Source: Oscillospiraceae bacterium
Lineage (GTDB): Bacteria; Bacillota; Clostridia; Oscillospirales; Acutalibacteraceae
DNA: 64,000 nucleotides
Assembly: GCA_910574995.1 (NCBI GenBank)
Contig: CAJTCS010000004.1
Span: 62,001 to 126,000 of the forward strand
Direction of reading: 5' to 3'
Under the pieces are notes generated by a model, which did no database searches, had not been told where the DNA came from, and worked only from the letters and a program-made list of their open reading frames with translations. Below, piece after piece: positions 8,511-16,164 of the stretch (the stretch's first letter is position 1; the number at the start of each line of letters is the position of its first letter). Position numbers and translations under genes: made by a program.

Positions 8511-9839
8511 TCATATCTGCCCTGTCAGCCGCTTCACCCCGTCCTCCCGGCTGGGGGCGAACAGGGAAAGCTGCTCCAAAGCTGGCAGCTCGCGGCCCTG
8601 CCAGCTTTGGCCGCCCTTCCCCATCTGGGCAAACCCCCTCTCGCGGATAGCCCCGGCTATCACCGCCGGGTCGTCCATAGGCAGGGGGGAAATGCTTTTC
8701 CCCTTGCAGGTGATAAAGTACCGGGCGCGCTTCAGCACCACCCCTAGCTTTTTCAGGCCGTCGAAATCCAGCGTGGCCTGCCGCCGGGCGCTGCGGATGC
8801 GCCGGGCGCTTTTTACCCCGATGCCCGGCACCCGCAGCAGCATCTCATAGGGGGCCCGGTTCACCTCTACTGGGAAATGCTCCATGTGGCGCACGGCCCA
8901 GCTGCACTTGGGGTCCAGCAGCGGGTCGAAATCCGGGTGGGCGTCGTCCAATATCTCCCCGGCCTGGAAGCCGTAAAAACGCAGCAGCCAATCCGCCTGG
9001 TACAGCCGGTGCTCCCGCAGAAGGGGCGGGGGTGTGTCCCGGGCGGGCAGGGCCCGGTCGCTGACCACTGGCATATACGCCGAAAAGAACACGCGCTTCA
9101 GGCTGAATTTTTTATAAAGGCCCTCTGCCAGCATCAGGACCTGCCGGTCCGGCTCTGGCGTGGCCCCAATGATCATCTGGGTGGACTGCCCCGCCGGCAC
9201 AAACCGGGGCGCGGCCTTATACTTCACGATATCCTTGGCGTTCTCCGCGATGCCGTCCCGTATCTGGCGCATGGGGGTCAGAATTTTCTCCTTGCTTTTC
9301 TGGGGCGCCAACAGGGAAAGGCTTTTTTGAGAGGGCAGTTCGATGTTCACGCTCATGCGGTCGGCCAGCATGCCCAGCTGCTGGGTCAGCCGGGGGCTGG
9401 CCCCGGGGATGGCCTTTACGTGGACATAGCCCCAAAAACGCTCCCGCTCCCGCAGCATCCGCAGGGCCTGCAGCATCAGCTCGCAGGTATAGTCTGGGTT
9501 GCGCACCACAGCAGAGCTGAGGAACAGGCCCTCGATGTAGTTGCGCCGGTAGAACTGCATGGTCAGGGTGCACAGCTCCTCTGGGGTGAAGCTGGTGCGC
9601 CTGCACTCTTGGGACCGCCGGTTGACACAGTAGGTACAGTCATAGGCGCAGTCATTGCTCATCAGCACCTTTAAAAGGGAGATGCAGCGCCCGTCGGCGG
9701 CAAAGCTGTGGCAGATGCCCGCTTTTACGGCGCTGCCCAAAGCCCCGGGCGCCCCGGGGCGGTCTACCCCGCTGGAGGTACAGGCCACGTCGTATTTCGC
9801 CGCGTCCGTCAGGATCTCCAGCTTTTCAAACAGGTCCAT
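8511..9839 (-). CDS. TIGR03916 putative DNA modification/repair radical SAM protein
   Basis: This 442-residue radical SAM enzyme has its iron-sulfur motif in CAYDCTYC (CxxxCxxC), which would bind the 4Fe-4S cluster that cleaves SAM. The C-terminal part carries a helix-hairpin-helix DNA-binding motif, LLRVPGIGVKSARRIRSAR. This combination defines the family paired with TIGR03915 proteins. The ATG at 9839 is chosen because GGGAGG lies 7 bases before it; the upstream ATG would be too close. It sits 23 bp before the partner gene and 57 bp after dinB. A direct action on damaged bases is plausible but unproven. Confidence 0.92.
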   Translation of the reverse strand: MDLFEKLEILTDAAKYDVACTSSGVDRPGAPGALGSAVKAGICHSFAADGRCISLLKVLMSNDCAYDCTYCVNRRSQECRRTSFTPEELCTLTMQFYRRNYIEGLFLSSAVVRNPDYTCELMLQALRMLRERERFWGYVHVKAIPGASPRLTQQLGMLADRMSVNIELPSQKSLSLLAPQKSKEKILTPMRQIRDGIAENAKDIVKYKAAPRFVPAGQSTQMIIGATPEPDRQVLMLAEGLYKKFSLKRVFFSAYMPVVSDRALPARDTPPPLLREHRLYQADWLLRFYGFQAGEILDDAHPDFDPLLDPKCSWAVRHMEHFPVEVNRAPYEMLLRVPGIGVKSARRIRSARRQATLDFDGLKKLGVVLKRARYFITCKGKSISPLPMDDPAVIAGAIRERGFAQMGKGGQSWQGRELPALEQLSLFAPSREDGVKRLTGQI

Positions 9840-9896
9840 GGCCATGCCTCCCTTTTGTTGGGGCCTTGCCGCTTTGGCAGCTTACCCTTCCGGCTT

Positions 9897-11099
9897 TCAA
9901 TTGGACCGGCCCTCCCGGGCCCGGGGCGCCTCCAGGGCGGCCGCCCGGGAAACGCTCCCCTTGCCAAAGCGCAGGCGCACCTGGTCCACGGCGGATTCCA
10001 GCTTCTCTTGGCGGTCCAGGCCCTCTTGGGCCCGGAAGAAGTCCAGCTGGGCCTCTTCCGCCCGGGACAGCCTTCCCACCCGGACGCCCAGCAGCCGTAC
10101 TGCCCAGCGCCTGTTCTCCCGGCGGTACAGCCCCAGCGCCGCCTTATATAGGGACTGGGAATCGCACACGGGGGAAAGCAGCCTGCATTGCCTCTGGTAC
10201 TCTTGGAAATCGGCGCTGCGCACTGTCAGCTGCACCTCCCCGGCCTTCATGCCGTGCTTCCGCAGCCTGGCGGCTACGGCCTCTGCCAGGTCCAACAGGG
10301 CCAGGCGCACCTCCTGCTCGGAAGTCACGTCCCGGGGCAGGGTGGCGCTGTTGCCGATGGACTTTATCTCCTGCCCCTCCCCTACGGCTGCCACCGGCGT
10401 GTCGTCCAGGCCGTTGGCGTACAGCCATAAGGTCTCCCCCAGCTTGCCCAGCATCTGGCGCATAGAGGGCAGCGCCGTGCGGGCGATATCCCCGATGGTG
10501 TGCAGGCCGAACTTCCCCAGCACCTTTTCCGTACGGGGGCCTACGAACAGCAGGTCGCTGCAGGGCATTTGCCAGATGACGGCCTCCATGGCCTCCCGGC
10601 CGAACACCGTTACCGCGTCCGGCTTTTTATAGTCGCTGCCCAGCTTAGCAAAGACCTTGTTGAAGGACACCCCGATGGACACCGTAAGGCCCAGCTCATC
10701 CTTTACCCGCCTGCGTATGGCCTGGGCAATCTCCTCCCCCGTGCCGAAAAGCTGCCCGCTGCCACGCACATCCAGCCAACACTCGTCCAGGCTGAAAGCT
10801 TCTACCCGGTCGGTATACTGGCAGTATATCCCCTTTGCCAGGGCCGAATAGTGCCGGTAGCGGTCGTGGTGGGGAGGCAGGATCTGCAGCCCGGGGCACT
10901 TGCGCTTGGCCTGCCAGATAGGCTCGGCGGTCTTTACCCCTTTCTCCTTGGCCAGCATGTTCTTTGCCAGGATGATGCCGTGGCGGCTCTTCTCATCCCC
11001 GGCCACCGCCATGGGCACGTCCCGGTATTCCGGGGCGAAAAGCGTCTCCACCGAGGCGTAGAAGTTGTTCATGTCTACATGGAGGATACCGTTTTCCAT
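9897..11099 (-). CDS. dinB: DNA polymerase IV (Y-family)
   Basis: This 400-residue Y-family polymerase performs error-prone translesion synthesis. The catalytic acidic residues are in HVDMNNFYASVE and EAFSLDECWLDV, followed by the thumb HhH region (LLFVGPRTEKVLGKFG) and the little-finger domain. A likely sliding-clamp-binding motif QLDFF is present near the C terminus. It is the first gene of the repair operon and has a promoter overlapped by a LexA/DinR-like box, so induction by DNA damage is expected. Confidence 0.96.
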   Translation of the reverse strand: MENGILHVDMNNFYASVETLFAPEYRDVPMAVAGDEKSRHGIILAKNMLAKEKGVKTAEPIWQAKRKCPGLQILPPHHDRYRHYSALAKGIYCQYTDRVEAFSLDECWLDVRGSGQLFGTGEEIAQAIRRRVKDELGLTVSIGVSFNKVFAKLGSDYKKPDAVTVFGREAMEAVIWQMPCSDLLFVGPRTEKVLGKFGLHTIGDIARTALPSMRQMLGKLGETLWLYANGLDDTPVAAVGEGQEIKSIGNSATLPRDVTSEQEVRLALLDLAEAVAARLRKHGMKAGEVQLTVRSADFQEYQRQCRLLSPVCDSQSLYKAALGLYRRENRRWAVRLLGVRVGRLSRAEEAQLDFFRAQEGLDRQEKLESAVDQVRLRFGKGSVSRAAALEAPRAREGRSN

Positions 11100-11201
11100 T
11101 TTGCTACCTTTTTCCCTACATCACGGTTTGAAGGGGGCAAAGGCCCGCCTTATGCCCGCGGGCATGCCCTTTAGGCAGCCGCAAGCGGATGTACCGCACA
11201 T

Positions 11202-11230
11202 ATTATAAAACAAACGTTCTGTAAATGCAA
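11202..11230 (-). promoter_or_regulatory. dinB operon promoter with LexA/DinR-like SOS box
   Basis: On the minus strand GAACGTTTGTTT (11208-11219) matches the Gram-positive SOS pattern GAACnnnnGTTC at all but the last base. It directly abuts a TATAAT -10 (11202-11207). A weak -35 TTGCAT (11225-11230) is 17 bp upstream. A repressor bound here would block the promoter. Confidence 0.75.
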
Positions 11231-11265
11231 GCCTTTTTTCGAAATTTTGTTCTAGAAACAGGGGA

Positions 11266-11290
11266 AGAAAAACCGGGCATCCCTGCCCGG
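11266..11290 (-). terminator. Intrinsic terminator of the ireB operon
   Basis: On the minus strand CCGGGCA/TGCCCGG forms a short stem followed by TTTTTC. It lies downstream of the 98-residue protein gene. Confidence 0.7.
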
Positions 11291-11335
11291 CAGATCCTGC
11301 AACCCCATACCCCTTCCCTGGGCGCCGCCTTTCCC

Positions 11336-11632
11336 TTACGGGGCCAGGGCGCGGGTCAGCCAAGCGTCGGCAATGTCCAACGCCAGGTACAGGCCGTCTT
11401 TTTCACTGGATTTGACGATCTGCTTCCGGGTACGGATCTCCGGGTCTGTATACATCAGATGTACCGCCACTTTGTCCGCCACCTGCAGGCCGCCCACGTC
11501 CTTCTTGGACTTTATATCCATTTTGATAACGTATTTGTCGCGCATGCTGCCATAATAGATCGTGTCCCCGCAGCGTACAAGGGGTTTGCCCTTATAGGTG
11601 GGGAAACCCGCGCCTTTCTTCTGCTCGCTCAA
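11336..11632 (-). CDS. Conserved hypothetical protein next to IreB
   Basis: I do not recognise a named domain in this 98-residue soluble, lysine-rich protein (PTYKGKPLVRCGDTIYYG near the start, KMDIKSKKDVGGLQVADKVAVHLMY in the middle). It begins with a TTG codon preceded by GGTGG and lies 47 bp after ireB on the same strand, before a terminator. Co-transcription with ireB is likely. The beta-rich pattern suggests a small single-domain protein; no function can be assigned. Confidence 0.75.
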   Translation of the reverse strand: MSEQKKGAGFPTYKGKPLVRCGDTIYYGSMRDKYVIKMDIKSKKDVGGLQVADKVAVHLMYTDPEIRTRKQIVKSSEKDGLYLALDIADAWLTRALAP

Positions 11633-11679
11633 TATACCACCGCTTTCTCTTTATGATTGACTTTGCAAAACCGCCCAGC

Positions 11680-11937
11680 CTACTCCCCCAGATAAGAGCG
11701 CACCATGGACTTGAGAAGCTCGTCCCGGTCTATACGGCGTACCAGGCTGCGGGCGTTGTTGTGCGTGGTGATGTAGGTGGGGTCCTCAGACAGCAGGTAT
11801 CCCACGATCTGGTTGATCGGGTTATATCCCTTTTCTTTCAAGGCGTCGTACACGGTGAGCAAAATGCGCTTCATGTCGGCCTCGCGCAGCTCCCCCATAG
11901 AAAATGTGATCGTGTTGTTGGAAAAATCCTCTGGCAT
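11680..11937 (-). CDS. ireB: IreB family regulatory phosphoprotein (UPF0297)
   Basis: This 85-residue protein matches IreB/YrzL (UPF0297), a small phosphoprotein substrate of the PASTA kinase IreK in Enterococcus that affects cephalosporin resistance. Family sequence is evident in [32 protein letters not shown]. The ATG at 11937 follows GGGAGGTG. The usual downstream neighbour ruvX is absent here; a 98-residue hypothetical follows instead. Confidence 0.95.
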   Translation of the reverse strand: MPEDFSNNTITFSMGELREADMKRILLTVYDALKEKGYNPINQIVGYLLSEDPTYITTHNNARSLVRRIDRDELLKSMVRSYLGE

Positions 11938-11962
11938 GAGAAGCACCTCCCTATCTTTTTAT

Positions 11963-11991
11963 ATCTTACAAGACTTTGCCTCTAATTGCAA
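11963..11991 (-). promoter_or_regulatory. ireB promoter
   Basis: TTGCAA (11986-11991) and TAAGAT (11963-11968) are 17 bp apart on the minus strand, shortly before ireB. Confidence 0.65.
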
Positions 11992-12028
11992 GCTTTTTTT
12001 GTCGCCGCCCGCCCGCAGGCCCCAGAAC

Positions 12029-12057
12029 TTGACATCCAGCCCCGGATAGCGTATCCT
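12029..12057 (+). promoter_or_regulatory. Promoter of the GNAT gene
   Basis: TTGACA (12029-12034) and TATCCT (12052-12057) are separated by 17 bp and lie 35 bp before the acetyltransferase start. Confidence 0.8.
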
Positions 12058-12091
12058 ACATACAGAAAAACATGGAAAGGAGCTGCTGTCT

Positions 12092-12541
12092 ATGGAATTC
12101 TGCTTCCGCCCGGCCAGCCCCGGGGACGCCGCCGGGCTGGTGCGGCTGAACGGCGCTTTCAACGGCCCCTCTGACAGGACGCCCAGCCAGGTTGCGGAAA
12201 GCTTGGCTTCCCCCGGAAGCGAACGGGTGTTCGTAGCGCAGGCGGGGGAAGGGAACGGCGGGCGGCTGGCAGGCTTCTGCTGCTGCCAGGTGAAACGTTC
12301 CTTCTGCTATGCCAGGCCTTCGGTAGAGGTCACCGAGTTCTATGTGGAGGGGGATTGCCGCCGGCAAGGGGTAGGCCGCGGGCTGATGGGGTGTGTGTTC
12401 CGCCTGTGCCAAGAACTGGGCGCGAAAGAGTTGTCCCTGCTTACCGGTGACGACAACCTGGGGGCCCAGGCCTTTTATACGGGGATGGGCTTCTCCCCCA
12501 CCGGCGAGTTGCACCTGGGCGCAGAGCCGTTGCAGCTGTGA
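12092..12541 (+). CDS. GNAT family N-acetyltransferase
   Basis: This 149-residue protein is a single GNAT domain that would transfer an acetyl group from acetyl-CoA. The acetyl-CoA pyrophosphate loop is RRQGVGRGLM, and the C-terminal AQAFYTGMGFSPTGE is typical of the fold. AAAGGAG precedes the ATG. It is monocistronic, with its own promoter. Substrate unknown. Confidence 0.88.
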   Translation: MEFCFRPASPGDAAGLVRLNGAFNGPSDRTPSQVAESLASPGSERVFVAQAGEGNGGRLAGFCCCQVKRSFCYARPSVEVTEFYVEGDCRRQGVGRGLMGCVFRLCQELGAKELSLLTGDDNLGAQAFYTGMGFSPTGELHLGAEPLQL

Positions 12542-12672
12542 GGGGCGCCCTTTCAGAGCCGTTAAACCAAAGCCCGGCAAACTGGGCGGATACGTTTTGG
12601 GGCCACAGGCTGTGTAGGAGGACGCCTTGCCCTGGGCCGCCCTTGCAACCCCCTTCGTAATGGGCGTTTCCC

Positions 12673-12701
12673 TTGACAAACCCTACCGTATCGGCTATAC
12701 T
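12673..12701 (+). promoter_or_regulatory. Promoter of the small membrane protein gene
   Basis: TTGACA (12673-12678) and TATACT (12696-12701) are separated by 17 bp. The transcript would carry the palindrome at 12732-12766 in its 5' leader. Confidence 0.85.
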
Positions 12702-12731
12702 TCCCTTAGATATTTTGTGGTTTTTTTGCAT

Positions 12732-12766
12732 TAGGGCGTGTTTACATAAGATTGGCACACGCCCTA
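12732..12766. repeat. Perfect palindrome, copy A
   Basis: TAGGGCGTGT and ACACGCCCTA are perfect 10-bp inverted repeats around a 15-bp centre containing ACATAAGAT. A related palindrome occurs at 32706-32746. Both lie between a promoter and the ribosome binding site of a membrane protein gene. TA ends and shared sequence suggest miniature transposon (MITE-like) remnants. Confidence 0.75.
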
Positions 12767-12783
12767 GAAAGGGGTTATTTTTT

Positions 12784-13179
12784 GTGAAAAAATGTCTGCA
12801 ATGGATGGGTATAGGCGCGGCGGGCGGAGCGGGCCTGCTGCTGGTATTCTGGCTGCTGGGGGATGTGGCCCATGTTATCGGCCTGGGCCTGCAGGACAGC
12901 AGCTTCTTCCTGGGGATGGTCTTCACCCTGTCTGGCCTGCTGATGATTGTGCGGGGCGGGCCCTCTTCCAAATATGTAAACGCTTTTGGGCACCCCCGGG
13001 CCAATGTGGCGCAGGCCGCCGCCAACCCAGACCTGGCTATGGGCGAGGAAAAGGCCCGGCAAAAGGAAAAAAGCAAAACGGCTGGTGAAAGGCGGCCCGC
13101 CCCCTATGTCTGCCTAGGGATTGGGCTTTTGAACCTGGCTGTGTGCGGCCTTACCCTGCTGGTGGCCTATACGGTATAG
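12784..13179 (+). CDS. Small membrane protein, possibly DUF3899-like
   Basis: This 131-residue protein has two hydrophobic segments near the start (IGAAGGAGLLLVFWLL and FFLGMVFTLSGLLMIV), a charged soluble loop rich in K and E, and a last hydrophobic segment at the C terminus. The arrangement recalls DUF3899 membrane proteins, but I am not certain. The GTG start at 12784 follows AAAGGGG; no ATG in frame fits better. Function unknown. Confidence 0.72.
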   Translation: MKKCLQWMGIGAAGGAGLLLVFWLLGDVAHVIGLGLQDSSFFLGMVFTLSGLLMIVRGGPSSKYVNAFGHPRANVAQAAANPDLAMGEEKARQKEKSKTAGERRPAPYVCLGIGLLNLAVCGLTLLVAYTV

Positions 13180-13187
13180 GCACACGG

Positions 13188-13219
13188 AAAGGGCCTGGGG
13201 GAGCCCCAGGCCCTTTTGT
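13188..13219 (+). terminator. Intrinsic terminator after the small membrane protein
   Basis: AAAGGGCCTGGGG and CCCCAGGCCC form a strong stem followed by TTTTG, directly downstream of the stop codon. Confidence 0.88.
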
Positions 13220-13441
13220 TGCAAAAAATTTTTGAGGCCCCGCATAATCCCGCCAGGCCCTGCCCACAATACTAACAAGCAGCCCGGCAGCGTTTGCGTG
13301 TCTCTCCGGATAAAGAATGGCTATGCCCGACAGGGCCGGAGCCCCACAGGCTTCGGAAAACGCCGCTCTTACGCCTGGGGGGCTCTGGGGTGCTTGCCCC
13401 TTGGCCTTGGTTTTCCCAGGCGCCAAGGGGCTAGTTTTTTT
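13219..13441 (+). ncRNA. Candidate free-standing structured RNA (about 190 nt)
   Basis: No protein frame of quality exists here. A promoter can be drawn (TTGCAA 13219-13224, 18 bp, CATAAT 13243-13248), giving a start near 13255. Nested pairings follow: CAAGCA/TGCTTG (13276-13281 with 13391-13396), GCGTTT/AAACGC (13290-13295 with 13358-13363) and CTCCGG/CCGGAG (13304-13309 with 13336-13341). An abutting 9-bp terminator stem (CCCCTTGGC 13397-13405, GCCAAGGGG 13422-13430) and a seven-T run end it. The next gene is on the other strand, so this is not a leader. Size and rod-like pairing would suit 6S RNA, but that is only a possibility. Confidence 0.5.
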
Positions 13442-13448
13442 ATTTTCC

Positions 13449-14759
13449 CTACATACCCTCTACCCGGTCCAGCACCAACGGCTGCAGCTGGGGCGGCCGC
13501 GCCCCTACCTGCAGGGCGGACAGAAGCCGCTTTTCGCCACGGTCCAGCCTTTCTTTGCTTTCCGCATACAGGCGGGCTATGGCTTCCCCCGCCTGGGCAA
13601 AGTCCCCCTTGTTGCGCAGCAGCACGATGCCCGCCCCATAGTCAATGGGGCTGTCCTTGGTTTCCCGCCCCGCGCCCAGTTCCACTGCCGCCAGGCCGCA
13701 GGCTTCCGCGTCCAGGCCCGTGATATAGCCTGTCTCCGGCATCGGCACTTCCCGCACAAGGGGGGATAGCCGGGGGCTTTCCCACTGGTCCAGCACAGCG
13801 GGGTCGCCGCCCTGGGCCTGCACCATGGCGCGCAGCCGGGCAAAGGCTTCCCCGCTGTCCACGGCGGCCCGCGCTTTCTCCCGGGCCGCGCCCATGTCTG
13901 GGGCCTGCCCTGCCAGATATGCCATATTGGCGGCCAGCTCTAGGCACAGCCCCGCCAGGCGGGCCTCGCCCCGGCCCCGCAGCACCTGGCAGGCCTCGGC
14001 CACCTCTAGGGTATTGCCGATGCACCGCCCCAGGGGCATATCCATGTCGGTGATGAGCGCCACCGTACGGCGGCCCACGCTTTGGCCGATGCGCACCATT
14101 TCCCGTGCCAGCGCCAGGGAATCCTCCCGGGTTTTCATAAAGGCCCCCGACCCCACCTTTACGTCCAGCAAAATAGCGTCCGCCCCGGCGGCGATCTTCT
14201 TGGACATGATGCTGGAGGCAATAAGGGGCAGGCTCTCTACGGTGGCGGTCACGTCCCGCAAGGCGTACAGCTTTTTGTCCGCCGGGCACAGGTTGCCGGA
14301 CTGGCCGATAATGGCAAGGCCGGTTTCCTTGACGATGGAGAAGAAACGGTCCCGGGGCAGGGCTGTCCGCAGGCCGGGGATGCTTTCCAGCTTGTCTACC
14401 GTGCCCCCAGTATGGCCCAGGCCCCGGCCGCTCATTTTGGCCACCTTTGCCCCGCAGGCCGCGGCGATAGGCCCGATGACCAGCGAGGTCTTGTCCCCCA
14501 CCCCGCCGGTGGAGTGCTTGTCCACCTTCACGCCGGGGATGGGGGAAAGATCCGCCATATCCCCCGACTGGGCCATTTCCATGGTCAGGCAGGCGGTCTC
14601 CTGCCGGTCCATGCCCTGGAAATAGATGGCCATCATCAAGGCGGACGCCTGGTAGTCGGGTATCTCCCCCGCGGTAAAGCCCTGGACAAAGAAGCGCACC
14701 TCCTCTGGGCTTAGCCGGCCGCCCTGCCGCTTCTTATGAATGACGTCGTACATCCTCAT
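13449..14759 (-). CDS. pdp: Pyrimidine-nucleoside phosphorylase
   Basis: This 436-residue enzyme splits uridine, thymidine or deoxyuridine with phosphate into base and (deoxy)ribose-1-phosphate. The N-terminal helical domain (RMYDVIHKKRQGG), the phosphate-binding KHSTGGVGDKTSL and the family signature SGRGLGHTGGTVDKLES are all present, with normal length and a complete C-terminal domain. The ATG at 14759 has AAAGGAG upstream. It is monocistronic; the usual partners (cdd, deoC, nucleoside transporter) are not adjacent. Pyrimidine-nucleoside and thymidine phosphorylase cannot be told apart with certainty. Confidence 0.93.
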   Translation of the reverse strand: MRMYDVIHKKRQGGRLSPEEVRFFVQGFTAGEIPDYQASALMMAIYFQGMDRQETACLTMEMAQSGDMADLSPIPGVKVDKHSTGGVGDKTSLVIGPIAAACGAKVAKMSGRGLGHTGGTVDKLESIPGLRTALPRDRFFSIVKETGLAIIGQSGNLCPADKKLYALRDVTATVESLPLIASSIMSKKIAAGADAILLDVKVGSGAFMKTREDSLALAREMVRIGQSVGRRTVALITDMDMPLGRCIGNTLEVAEACQVLRGRGEARLAGLCLELAANMAYLAGQAPDMGAAREKARAAVDSGEAFARLRAMVQAQGGDPAVLDQWESPRLSPLVREVPMPETGYITGLDAEACGLAAVELGAGRETKDSPIDYGAGIVLLRNKGDFAQAGEAIARLYAESKERLDRGEKRLLSALQVGARPPQLQPLVLDRVEGM

Positions 14760-14861
14760 GGTCACACGCTCCTTTGTTTTGAAAGGCGCCCCCTGGGCCC
14801 AAGCCGCGGGCCGCCCTGTATCTACGGCCTAGTATACCATAGGAACAGGGCCTGTGTACAG

Positions 14862-14908
14862 CAGAAAATCCTGCGCCCCAGCCCATAGGGGGGAGCTGGG
14901 ACGCAGGA
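14862..14908 (-). terminator. Intrinsic terminator downstream of spo0A
   Basis: On the minus strand TCCTGCG-T-CCCAGC pairs with GCTGGG-G-CGCAGGA around a short loop and is followed by TTTTC. It lies between spo0A and pdp. Confidence 0.75.
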
Positions 14909-15006
14909 AAACCTGTAGTCTTAAAAAACCTATGTCTTAGAAAAATCCACCATATATAGGGCTTATTCACACTTTTTTTACAAGAAAATGTGGGGTAACG
15001 CCAGGT

Positions 15007-15040
15007 TTCGACAAAATATACCGTAGGCTGCTGGTATACT
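15007..15040 (+). promoter_or_regulatory. Spo0A-type promoter pointing antisense into spo0A
   Basis: TTCGACA (15007-15013) is a perfect 0A box in reverse (TGTCGAA). It occupies the -35 position exactly 21 bp before a TATACT -10 (15035-15040). The same design is seen at spoIIE and spoIIGA in this window. No plus-strand gene follows; transcription would enter spo0A from its 3' end, 9 bp beyond the -10. Confidence 0.6.
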
Positions 15041-15048
15041 CTTCCCAG

Positions 15049-15813
15049 TCAGGAGGCGCTGGCCATCTGCAGGCACAGCTTGTCAGAGATCATGGCGATA
15101 AACTCGCTGTTGGTAGGCTTGCCCCGGGTGTTGTGAATCGTATAGCCGAAGTAGGAATTCAGCACGTCCACGTCGCCCCGGTCCCAGGCCACTTCGATGG
15201 CATGGCGGATGGCGCGCTCTACGCGGGAGCTGGTGGTGCTATAGCGTTTGGCTACGCTGGGGTACAGCTGTTTTGTCACCGCGTTGATGATCTCCGGGTC
15301 CTCGATAGCCATGATGATGGAATCCCGGAGGTAATGGTACCCTTTTATATGGGCGGGCACGCCTATCTGGTGCAAAATTTCCGTTACCTGCACCCGCAGC
15401 CCAGGGTTCACTGGTTCCGTGTCAAAGTGCCGCCCCCGCATGGCGTTCAAGGAAAAGATGCGCTCTACCATTTCGCCTTTTTCATAGGGGGAAAGGGCGA
15501 AATATGCCGCGCCGGCGCCAATGACTTCACGCTCGAGCATTGGCGTGCTGTACGAAGCTGTCACTATGTACATGGGCCTTTCCACTTGGGGGTCTTGTGA
15601 CACTGCGTGTATCACGCCGATGGCGTCGAGCCCAGGCATGAAAAGGTCCATCAACACGACGGTGGGTCTTTCCTCCCTGATCTTCTCCAGCACAGCCTGG
15701 CCGTCCCGTGGCACAAACACGGCCTGCGCCCCATGCTGGCTGATCTTCTGCATCGGCTCACGGCCCCATTCGCCGTCATCCGAACATATCAGTATCTTTG
15801 TCTGCTTTTCCAT
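15049..15813 (-). CDS. spo0A: Sporulation master regulator Spo0A
   Basis: This 254-residue response regulator controls entry into sporulation. The receiver has D12/D13 and phospho-acceptor D56 ([12 protein letters not shown]) and T85. The normally conserved receiver lysine is replaced: the LKPF motif reads LSPY, with serine at 108. The C-terminal DNA-binding domain is highly conserved ([52 protein letters not shown]). The ATG at 15813 follows GGGAGG; an upstream in-frame start is not supported. The usual neighbours spoIVB and recN are absent; spoIIGA lies beyond its promoter on the other strand. Confidence 0.97.
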   Translation of the reverse strand: MEKQTKILICSDDGEWGREPMQKISQHGAQAVFVPRDGQAVLEKIREERPTVVLMDLFMPGLDAIGVIHAVSQDPQVERPMYIVTASYSTPMLEREVIGAGAAYFALSPYEKGEMVERIFSLNAMRGRHFDTEPVNPGLRVQVTEILHQIGVPAHIKGYHYLRDSIIMAIEDPEIINAVTKQLYPSVAKRYSTTSSRVERAIRHAIEVAWDRGDVDVLNSYFGYTIHNTRGKPTNSEFIAMISDKLCLQMASAS

Positions 15814-15846
15814 GCCGAACCTCCCGGTATTTTTTGATGTGAACAA

Positions 15847-15914
15847 ATTTTACCATAAGTCTGGTTTTCCTGCAAGTAGCAAACATAAAAAAAGTGGAAA
15901 AAGATTCTGTCGAG
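15847..15914 (-). promoter_or_regulatory. spo0A promoter and near-consensus 0A box
   Basis: On the minus strand TTGCAG (15870-15875) and TAAAAT (15847-15852) are 17 bp apart. The -35 region also reads GCAGGAAAA, which resembles a sigma-H -35, but a sigma-H -10 is not clear. TGTCGAG (15908-15914), one base off the 0A box, lies about 35 bp upstream and could allow autoregulation. Confidence 0.55.
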
Positions 15915-16123
15915 GAAAGGCGTTTTGGGGGAGAATTCCGGGAAAGGTTCTTTTCCGACTTTTTCAGACATACCAAATACGACGTTTTTTTCGCATGAAT
16001 TTTTTTATCACCACCATATCCTGTGCAATGTATATTTTGTAGACACAGGGCGGCTTTTCCGTCAAAATGCCGAACGCGTCTCCTTCCTGTATAATCTAGT
16101 TATTTTATACGCATTTTTGTCCC

Positions 16124-16147
16124 AGCCCCCCGCCCGGGGCTTTTTTT
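16124..16147 (+). terminator. Plus-strand intrinsic terminator before spoIIGA
   Basis: AGCCCC/GGGGCT forms a 6-bp stem with a 6-base loop followed by seven T. No plus-strand gene lies upstream of it within this region, so it may end an antisense or small RNA crossing spo0A. Confidence 0.65.
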
Positions 16148-16164
16148 CTGCCCCCGGCCAAGAT

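Noticed and set aside
13317-13769. Plus-strand frame across the structured RNA into pdp
   Set aside because: It reads through a strong terminator and is antisense to pdp; composition is that of a shadow frame.
16090-16095. TATAAT as an alternative spoIIGA promoter
   Set aside because: No acceptable -35 at 16-18 or 21 bp, and an intrinsic terminator lies between it and spoIIGA.
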